Shown: in pieces, positions 1 to 5,106 of the stretch
Layout: the number at the start of each line of letters is the position of its first letter
Numbering within the stretch: position 1 is the first letter of the stretch
Source of the DNA: JBHHYU01 sp046757725
GTDB lineage: Bacteria > Desulfobacterota > Binatia > UBA9968
Assembly (NCBI GenBank): GCA_046757725.1
Contig: JBHHYU010000116.1
Span: 1 to 8,074 of the forward strand
DNA: 8,074 nt
Direction of reading: 5' to 3'
The notes under the pieces: generated by a model
The model's database searches: none
What the model was told of the DNA's origin: nothing
The model's input: the letters and a program-made list of their open reading frames with translations, nothing else
Made by a program: the position numbers and the translations under genes

Positions 1-437
1 AGTATAGGGGGCAGGAATTGCAAATTGACTCACGTCCCAGCGATGCCATCGCGGTAGCCCTCAGGATGAATGCTCCGATCTATGTCGCATCTCAGGTTTT
101 CGCCAAGGCCAGGCAGTTGCCCTCCACTAAAAAACCGATACCGGTCACGAGGAGGCTTATGGGCCTTCACGTCCAGGACCTGACTTCTCAACTTGCCACG
201 CTTCTTGATCTCCAGATCCAACAGGGGGTGTTGGTGGGTGACGTTGAGTTTGGAAGCCCAGCCTCAAAAGCGGATATCCAAAGGGGAGATATTGTCCTTA
301 GAGCCAACGACGTTGTGATACACAAGGTCGCTGACCTTGAATCTTTCGTTAAAAACACGGAACGGCCGCTTCATGTACAACTGAAGCTCCTGAGAAAGGG
401 TGAGATCGTTGCAGTCGGATTTGATTTGCCCTCGTAA
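1..437 (+). CDS. Bifunctional nuclease (DUF151) domain-PDZ protein, 3' part
   Basis: The gene enters from the left edge; its reading frame starts at base 3 and 144 codons are visible before TAA. There is no real start here: the TTG at base 18 is an internal Leu codon, because conserved residues (frame GQEL) precede it. The first ~30 visible residues match the end of the bifunctional nuclease (DUF151) fold, with the hallmark DSRPSDAIAVALR and then APIYV. After a basic, proline-containing linker, visible residues ~53-140 form a DegP/HtrA-type PDZ domain: a GLHVQDL carboxylate-loop region, then GVLVGDV, GSPASKADIQRGD and a final LLRKGE strand. DUF151 proteins are described as nucleases or stress-related factors; PDZ domains bind C-terminal peptides. 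The protein is probably soluble, but its N-terminus is not visible. It converges with the UbiD gene, whose stop lies 19 bp away, and appears functionally unrelated to it. The domain calls are firm; the cellular role is unknown. Confidence 0.85.
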   Translation, partial: YRGQELQIDSRPSDAIAVALRMNAPIYVASQVFAKARQLPSTKKPIPVTRRLMGLHVQDLTSQLATLLDLQIQQGVLVGDVEFGSPASKADIQRGDIVLRANDVVIHKVADLESFVKNTERPLHVQLKLLRKGEIVAVGFDLPS

Positions 438-456
438 GCCAAGAGGCTGCGTTCGG

Positions 457-1896
457 CTAAGGCCGTTTGGCACCGTTAAACAGCACGTTGCCCCATTTCT
501 TCGCCGTTGCATCCAAGACCTCTCGGCTCGATTCGGCCACCGGAGGAAAGTCTTTCATCCATTCGAAGGGCCGGCAGGCATCGATGATCGCGCGGGAATT
601 GAACCCCTTCTTGCCTGGTTGAATCGCTGAGTCCAAAGGCCCACTCCAGCAGCGGCGAATGATCTCGATGTCATTGACAGGATCGGAGCGGCTGGCCATA
701 GCCCAGAGAAAATCATCGGTATTACTTGGGTCGATATCGTCATCCACAACGACCACGTAACGACCGAGGTAGGCCCCGGCATGGCATTGCGATGCAACCA
801 GCGCTGCCTGGCGGGCATGCCCGGGATAGCGCTGTTTAATCGACACCACAAGAATAAGCCGGCTTCCACCGGATACGGTGAGCCACACCCCTTTGACGTC
901 CGGGACTCCGGCTTTCTCTATTTCGTCCCAGATCAGGGCAGACCGGAGATAGGATCGATACCAACCAAGCTCCACGGGCGGCCTCCCCGGAGGAGAGCCT
1001 AAAAGGATAGGTTCATTTCGATGATAAAGGCGCTTTATTTTCACAATGGGCTCATTTCTCTCAGCACTGGCATAATAACCCGTCCATTCACCAAAGGGAC
1101 CCTCAACTCGGGGCTTATCGAAGATCACATCTCCTTCCACCACAATCTCTGCACTGGCCGGGATAGGGAGACCCGTATATTCCCCCTTAATGAGTTCCAA
1201 TGGTTCTCCCCTGACACCTCCAAGGAACTCATACTCTGGAACGCCATACGGAACCTCGATGCTCCCACCTAGGAATATGAGCGGATCATGGCCGAAAGAC
1301 ATTGCCATTTTACAGGGCTCTCCGGAGTTCGCATATTTGTCTCTTTGAATGCGGCCATGTTTGCCTGGGGAGATATAGAAACCGACAGTATCTTTATCGT
1401 GAATCATAACGCGGTAAGTTCCCCAGTTTACCCATCCCTCATCAGGGTCACGCGTAATATCGATACTTCCGGTTCCTAAGTACCGCCCTCCATCATGCTC
1501 ATGCCACTTCGGGGTAGGGAACTTAAAAAGGTCAACGTCCTTGTCTCGATAAACATTCTCCAGAAGGGGGCTGTCTTTGACCATTTTCGGAGGGATGGGT
1601 TTGATTTTTTTGTATCTCTCTCGCCAGGAACGGACAAAATCCATCTTTGTCTCGCCTGCGGGAAGGTTCAACGTAAGCCCCAGTCTTTTCCGGGAACCCA
1701 ATGAGTTAGCAAGGAGTCGATACCCCTTCGGGTAATCCTTAATTTCATCAAAGAGCACGGCAGGACCATCTTCCCGGTGATGCGCTAGCTCAGTCACCGC
1801 ACCGATTTCTAGATTCCAGTCGCAACGCTTAAGGGTCTTCAACTCCCCCATCTCCTCTACCTTTTGAATCCATTCTCTAGCATCACGGTATTCCAT
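457..1896 (-). CDS. UbiD-family prenylated-FMN-dependent decarboxylase
   Basis: A complete 479-residue protein of usual UbiD length (E. coli UbiD is ~497). Members use prenylated FMN to (de)carboxylate aromatic, heteroaromatic or alpha,beta-unsaturated acids in the cytoplasm. The active-site set is intact when matched by spacing to fungal Fdc1: metal/phosphate ligands N157 (in NWGTYR), H180 (in SPGKHGR) and E221 (in PEYEF), and the catalytic Arg-Glu-Glu set R162, E265 and E270 (in EGPFGEWTGYY). The C-terminal half has the family's VVVVDDDIDP strand (381-390) and the WAMASRSDP region (398-406). The ATG start is supported by a GAGG Shine-Dalgarno at 1902-1905 (minus strand), 5 nt upstream. The gene is divergent from the thiamine-enzyme pair. 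It belongs to the broad UbiD-like group seen in many environmental bacteria; its substrate cannot be inferred, and a ubiquinone role is not implied. The flavin prenyltransferase UbiX needed to make the cofactor is not in the window. Confidence 0.95.
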   Translation of the reverse strand: MEYRDAREWIQKVEEMGELKTLKRCDWNLEIGAVTELAHHREDGPAVLFDEIKDYPKGYRLLANSLGSRKRLGLTLNLPAGETKMDFVRSWRERYKKIKPIPPKMVKDSPLLENVYRDKDVDLFKFPTPKWHEHDGGRYLGTGSIDITRDPDEGWVNWGTYRVMIHDKDTVGFYISPGKHGRIQRDKYANSGEPCKMAMSFGHDPLIFLGGSIEVPYGVPEYEFLGGVRGEPLELIKGEYTGLPIPASAEIVVEGDVIFDKPRVEGPFGEWTGYYASAERNEPIVKIKRLYHRNEPILLGSPPGRPPVELGWYRSYLRSALIWDEIEKAGVPDVKGVWLTVSGGSRLILVVSIKQRYPGHARQAALVASQCHAGAYLGRYVVVVDDDIDPSNTDDFLWAMASRSDPVNDIEIIRRCWSGPLDSAIQPGKKGFNSRAIIDACRPFEWMKDFPPVAESSREVLDATAKKWGNVLFNGAKRP

Positions 1897-1962
1897 AAAA
1901 ACCTCAATTCTTTATTGAATTTTTATCCCTGGTAGATCGACATGCCCGAACGACTTGAAATA

Positions 1963-1991
1963 GAGATATTGGATTTCGGCGGGACAGTCAA
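1963..1991 (-). promoter_or_regulatory. Weak candidate sigma-70 promoter for the UbiD gene
   Basis: On the minus strand TTGACT (1986-1991) is a 5/6 match to the -35 box. A 17-nt spacer leads to TATCTC (1963-1968), which matches only half of the -10 consensus. It would give a leader of roughly 60 nt before the UbiD ATG. The -35 box and spacing are good, the -10 box is poor, so this is a hint only. Confidence 0.25.
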
Positions 1992-2008
1992 GACCCGTCC
2001 TGATCATC

Positions 2009-2037
2009 GGGCGTGATGTGATCTTCTTCTATCACCC
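2009..2037. repeat. Imperfect inverted repeat, possible operator
   Basis: GTGAT (2013-2017) pairs with ATCAC (2031-2035). The pairing extends outward as GGG (2009-2011) with CCC (2035-2037 region) if C2012 is bulged. The spacer is ~13 nt. Its place between two divergent genes fits an operator for a dimeric regulator, but arms this short can arise by chance. Confidence 0.25.
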
Positions 2038-2287
2038 TCGAACCTGAATCCTCTGAAGGTCAATTTTCAAGATTCAACCGTAGATTCCTGAAGATGTGAG
2101 CAAAAGTGCTGGAGAGAAAGATCGGGAATCATGGCTAAGGCATAAGGGAAAAGCGACCGATACGGGGAACCGGTAAAATCAAATCGCAAGATCGATTTCA
2201 CTTTGATCGACGCCAACCGACAAGCGTAGACTCGGCCCCTTCATGTTGCATTAAATTCGTTTTGGATATAAAGGAACAAGCGAAACC

Positions 2288-2788
2288 ATGCAGCCAAAGA
2301 TCGCCATTGAAATTGTCAACTCCTTGAAGGAGTCCGGCATAGACTTTGTTGCCACTCTTACAGAGGCCAACTTGCACAATCTGGTGATGGCCCTGGAAAA
2401 TGACCCGGCGATTCACCACGTGCCGGTGACGCGAGAGGAGGAGGGTGTTGGAATCTGTGCCGGTGCCTACCTTGGAGGAAAGCGGCCAGCCATGGTTATG
2501 ATGAACGCCGGTTTCTTATTGTCCTCCAATGCCCTCGCAACTGTTTGTATCCAACCTGGTATCCCAATCTTGATGCTCATCGGTCACAGCGGCGGTATGG
2601 GGGAGGAAAATCCGAGCCATGCCACTATCGGAATGCTGACCGAGCCGGTGCTGCAGGCGCTTCAAATCATGTATGAAAGGGTGGTGCACGTTGAGGAGAT
2701 TCGTCCAGCCATTCAAGAAGCCCAGACCCTGGCCCGCTCCTCCCGCAGACCTACGGCACTTTTGCTTGTCAAGGAGGCCTTGAGATAG
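2288..2788 (+). CDS. Thiamine-diphosphate decarboxylase alpha subunit, sulfopyruvate decarboxylase (ComD)-like
   Basis: 166 residues, the usual size of ComD-type alpha subunits, which carry only the pyrimidine-binding (Pyr) domain of a thiamine-diphosphate enzyme. The segment 46-64 (PVTREEEGVGICAGAYLGG) is the signature: one of E50-E52 should be the Glu that activates the cofactor aminopyrimidine, followed by the glycine-rich turn. NAGF...SSNAL (73-83) and GHSGGMGEENPSH (99-111) match the loops of sulfopyruvate/phosphonopyruvate decarboxylases. The family cleaves 2-oxo acids to an aldehyde and CO2 in the cytoplasm, and needs the beta subunit encoded 4 bp downstream. The ATG is preceded by AAGGA at 2271-2275 with a longish 12-nt spacer. 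ComDE acts in coenzyme M synthesis in methanogens; there is no sign of that pathway here, so another 2-oxo acid is likely. The family is confident, the substrate unknown. Confidence 0.88.
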   Translation: MQPKIAIEIVNSLKESGIDFVATLTEANLHNLVMALENDPAIHHVPVTREEEGVGICAGAYLGGKRPAMVMMNAGFLLSSNALATVCIQPGIPILMLIGHSGGMGEENPSHATIGMLTEPVLQALQIMYERVVHVEEIRPAIQEAQTLARSSRRPTALLLVKEALR

Positions 2789-2792
2789 AACG

Positions 2793-3410
2793 ATGAAGCG
2801 ATTTGATTGTCTTAAGGCTATTGCCCCGCATTTCCAGGAAGAACTCGTGGTCACAAACCTTGGAGGGGTACGACACGAGTGGTACGCCGCCCGGCCCCAC
2901 CCTGGGAACTATCATCTACAAAACCTGGGCCTTACCTCATCCGTAGGCCTTGGCTTGGCACTGGCCCTCCCCCACCGGAAGGTCGTGGTATTCGACGGGG
3001 ATGGTTCTCTTCTCCTCAACCTGGGGAGCCTTGCCACGATTGCGAACCAACATCCCAGGAATCTCACTTACATCGTCTTTGACAATAGTTGTTATGAGTC
3101 CTCGCGCGGAGCACCAACAGCGACTGCGGGCTTGACCGATCTAGTCGCCATCGCCAGGGGCGCCGGTTTCGCCAATGCGATTTCCACGCAAACTGTTGAA
3201 GAATTCGAGGCGGGATTTCTGCAGGCCCTGATGAGCTCGGATCTCCATTTCATCCTTGCCAAGGTTGAGCCAGGAGCGGGAAAGGTTCCCCCTGCGCCAC
3301 TGGATTCAGCGGAGAACAAGTACAGCTTTGTCCGCTACATTGAAAAAACCGAAAAAATCAAGATTCTCGTTTCTCCTCCGTCAAGGGCCTCCGACATTCA
3401 AGAGAAGTAA
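2793..3410 (+). CDS. Thiamine-diphosphate decarboxylase beta subunit, sulfopyruvate decarboxylase (ComE)-like
   Basis: 205 residues, somewhat longer than typical ComE proteins, and carrying the diphosphate-binding (PP) domain that complements the upstream alpha subunit. The thiamine-diphosphate/Mg motif is GDGS (69-72) followed by N98 in FDNSCY, a spacing of ~29 that fits the family's GDG-(25-30)-N pattern. Before it, GLTSSVGLGLALALP (46-60) is the usual helix leading to the motif. D116 and the GAGF segment (123-126) match the conserved region after it. After residue ~160 the tail is proline-rich and then charged, and is probably not part of the fold. The ATG lies 4 bp after the alpha stop; AAGGAGG at 2771-2777, inside the alpha gene, is 15 nt away, so translational coupling is likely. 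The residues after the Asn (SCYESSRGAPTAT) differ from the commoner NGxYGxTGxQxT, which suggests a diverged substrate. Expected partner: the alpha subunit in an alpha-beta oligomer. Confidence 0.88.
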   Translation: MKRFDCLKAIAPHFQEELVVTNLGGVRHEWYAARPHPGNYHLQNLGLTSSVGLGLALALPHRKVVVFDGDGSLLLNLGSLATIANQHPRNLTYIVFDNSCYESSRGAPTATAGLTDLVAIARGAGFANAISTQTVEEFEAGFLQALMSSDLHFILAKVEPGAGKVPPAPLDSAENKYSFVRYIEKTEKIKILVSPPSRASDIQEK

Positions 3411-3758
3411 CTTTTCAGGTCAGGATGCCGCAGTAGTGCCTCACGGTCCAGGGCACCCCAGAGCTCAGGATATTCTATCCTCAATGGTCGTGCCAGCGAC
3501 CTGACCCCTACCTACCAAGCCCGTACGAACACTAAGAAAAGGATCCGGGTCGTGAGAGCCGAAACAACGCTGAGGCGGTAAAGGGATGGTCAAGTGCATG
3601 ATAGGGTTATGAAAGGATTCCCGACCTATTTTTCTCTCAGCATGTCACCTAAACCAGATTCTGCGGCGCAAACATGGGCGTTCAACGCGCTGGTAATCGA
3701 GGAAAAATTATGTAATAGATCGTCATGGTATCGTGTCTGGAAGGAGCCGGAACGGGAT
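3411..3758. other. Intergenic region with multiple hairpins upstream of the Mo-hydroxylase operon
   Basis: 348 bp between the thiamine-enzyme pair and the hydroxylase operon. The first ~100 bp are unusually rich in inverted repeats (separate entry). The remainder (~3507-3758) should hold the operon promoter, but no good -35/-10 pair was found. AAGGAG at 3741-3746 precedes the ATG at 3759. An open frame runs in phase from 3594 into the FAD-subunit gene; its 55 extra residues do not resemble the family and are taken as non-coding. Confidence 0.6.
3418..3506. repeat. Nested inverted repeats downstream of the ComE-like gene
   Basis: An outer inverted repeat, GGTCAGG (3418-3424) with CCTGACC (3500-3506), encloses three local hairpins. 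GTGCC/GGCAC (3436-3440/3452-3456) is preceded by an overlapping GTAG at 3433. AGGATA-ttc-TATCCT (3467-3481) has a perfect 6-bp stem. GGTCG/CGACC (3486-3490/3497-3501) overlaps the outer arm. The outer repeat begins 8 bp after the ComE-like stop. No T-run follows, so it is not a classical terminator. It may be a Rho-type 3' end structure, a REP/MITE-like repeat or a processing site. Confidence 0.5.
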
Positions 3759-4631
3759 ATGAGAAGCTTTGATTACTTCGCCCCGCAAAAGCTCGGCGAG
3801 GCCGTTTCCCTGCTGCGCCGCCACGGCAGAAAGGCAACGCTCCTGGCCGGAGGGACAGACCTCCTCTTGCGTCTGGAGCGGCGCACGGTCGTGCCCGGCC
3901 TGGTCGTCGACCTCAAAAAAGTCCGCGGTCTCAAGGGAATCAAGTCCGACCGCAAAGGAATCAAGATCGGAGCGTTGACTCTGATGGAAGAGATCGCGTC
4001 CTCCCCTTTGATCCAGAAACGCTATGGAACCATCGCCCAGGGAGCGGCGGTCGTCGGCTCCATTCAGACGCGCAACCGAGCCACGATCGGAGGCAACTTG
4101 TGCAACGCCTCTCCAGCCGCGGACACAGCCCCTCCTCTGATCGCTCTCGCGGCACGCGTCCGAATCGCGGGCGGTCAACGCGCTCGGGAGGTTCAGCTAG
4201 AAGAATTTTTCCTGGCCCCAGGCAAAACCTCCCTCAAGCCAAATGAGCTTCTCAAGGAGATTTTCATTCCCTCGCCGCCCAGGCGGTCGGGGGGCTCGTT
4301 CCAGCGCTGCACACGCACGGCCATGGACATCGCCGTGGTGAACTGTGCCGTCTTTCTCTCACTCGCCCCCAAAGACGATATCGTCACGGACGTTCGCATC
4401 GCCTTGGGAGCTGTGGCACCCACACCGCTCAGAGCCCGAGCGGCCGAAGAGGCGCTTCGAGGCAAGAAAGCCGATCGGCAGGCAATCGACGAAGGCGTCG
4501 AACGCGCGGCCGCCAGTGCGAACCCCATCGATGACGTGCGCTCCAGCGCCGACTACCGGCGTGAGATGGTTAGGGTCTTGACCCGACGAGCTCTCGAAGG
4601 AGCGCTGAGACAAGTGAGAGGGGAAAGTTGA
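3759..4631 (+). CDS. Molybdenum hydroxylase FAD-binding subunit (CoxM/XdhB-like)
   Basis: 290 residues from the ATG at 3759, the normal length for the medium subunit of xanthine dehydrogenase/CO dehydrogenase-family hydroxylases. It carries electrons from the [2Fe-2S] clusters through FAD to the final acceptor. The start was chosen because MRSFDYFAP is the classic N-terminus of the family and AAGGAG (3741-3746) precedes it; the frame stays open back to 3594, but those residues show no family character. The two FAD motifs are AGGTD (30-34) and TIGGNLCNASPAAD (109-122). The C-terminal CO-dehydrogenase flavoprotein domain ends with SSADYRREMVRVLTRRAL (262-279). There is no insertion of the kind that holds the extra [4Fe-4S] cluster of 4-hydroxybenzoyl-CoA reductase, so that enzyme is unlikely. 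First gene of a three-gene operon: TGA and the next ATG are separated by one base. Confidence 0.93.
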   Translation: MRSFDYFAPQKLGEAVSLLRRHGRKATLLAGGTDLLLRLERRTVVPGLVVDLKKVRGLKGIKSDRKGIKIGALTLMEEIASSPLIQKRYGTIAQGAAVVGSIQTRNRATIGGNLCNASPAADTAPPLIALAARVRIAGGQRAREVQLEEFFLAPGKTSLKPNELLKEIFIPSPPRRSGGSFQRCTRTAMDIAVVNCAVFLSLAPKDDIVTDVRIALGAVAPTPLRARAAEEALRGKKADRQAIDEGVERAAASANPIDDVRSSADYRREMVRVLTRRALEGALRQVRGES

Positions 4632-4632
4632 T

Positions 4633-5106
4633 ATGGCTGTTCTTACCAAGAAAATACGACTGACTGTCAACGGAGAACTGTACGAGAAGGAGGTTTCGCC
4701 GGCAAAGTCCCTGCTCGACTTTCTGCGGATGGACCTTAACCTTACAGGGACAAAGGAAGGATGCGGGGAGGGCGAATGCGGGGCATGCTCGATCATCCTG
4801 GGCGGGAAGCTGGTCGATTCCTGCCTGATTCTCGCCGTCGAGGCGGATGGTCGGCAGATTCAAACCGTCGAAGGGGTCGCCGCCAATGGCGATCTGCACC
4901 GGCTCCAGAAGCGCTTCGCCGAGAACGGGGCGGCCCAATGCGGTTTCTGCACGCCTGGAATGATTATGGCGACAAAATACCTCCTGGACCACCACCCCTC
5001 GCCCACTCCGGAGCAAGCGCTCAAGGCGATCGCCGGCAACCTCTGTCGCTGCACCGGGTATAGCCCCATCGTCGATGCGATTCTGCAGGCTGCAAAAGAG
5101 CGATGA
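4633..5106 (+). CDS. Molybdenum hydroxylase [2Fe-2S] subunit (CoxS/XdhC-like)
   Basis: 157 residues, the standard length of the small subunit. All eight cluster cysteines are present. C44, C49, C52 and C64 (in CGEGECGACS and DSCL) bind the plant-ferredoxin-type [2Fe-2S] cluster. C103, C106, C138 and C140 (in CGFCTPGM and CRCTGY) bind the second, helical-domain cluster next to the molybdopterin. The protein relays electrons from the molybdenum centre to the FAD subunit. There is no signal peptide and the complex should be cytoplasmic. The ATG lies one base after the FAD-subunit stop, with the purine-rich GAGGGGAAAG just upstream as ribosome binding site. Its own TGA overlaps the start of the large-subunit gene (ATGA). 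Nothing is missing or unusual. Confidence 0.97.
   Translation: MAVLTKKIRLTVNGELYEKEVSPAKSLLDFLRMDLNLTGTKEGCGEGECGACSIILGGKLVDSCLILAVEADGRQIQTVEGVAANGDLHRLQKRFAENGAAQCGFCTPGMIMATKYLLDHHPSPTPEQALKAIAGNLCRCTGYSPIVDAILQAAKER

Larger units (their letters stand above)
1897..2287. other. Divergent intergenic region between UbiD and ComDE-like genes
   Basis: A 391-bp non-coding spacer between two divergently transcribed genes. It should hold both promoters and any shared operator. No credible ORF, tRNA or recognisable riboswitch was found. What can be seen is the minus-strand Shine-Dalgarno (1902-1905), the weak promoter candidate at 1963-1991, an imperfect inverted repeat at 2009-2037, and a Shine-Dalgarno AAGGA (2271-2275) ahead of the plus-strand gene. 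The region is more AT-rich near both gene starts. No regulator gene lies beside it. Confidence 0.7.

Noticed and set aside
438..471. Bidirectional terminator between the convergent DUF151-PDZ and UbiD genes
   Set aside because: Only GCCAA/TTGGC (438-442/467-471) pair around a long loop, there is no T-run on either strand, and the right arm lies inside the UbiD coding end.
2246..2272. TTGCAT...TATAAA as a promoter for the ComD-like gene
   Set aside because: The spacer is only 15 nt. The start of transcription would fall after the Shine-Dalgarno AAGGA at 2271-2275, leaving a leader without a ribosome binding site.
3594..3758. In-frame N-terminal extension (55 residues) of the FAD subunit
   Set aside because: The ATG at 3759 gives the family's standard MRSFDYFAP start and length of 290, with AAGGAG upstream. 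The extension has no family similarity and no good ribosome binding site.
3759..5106. 4-hydroxybenzoyl-CoA reductase
   Set aside because: The FAD subunit lacks the inserted cysteine-rich loop for the extra [4Fe-4S] cluster.
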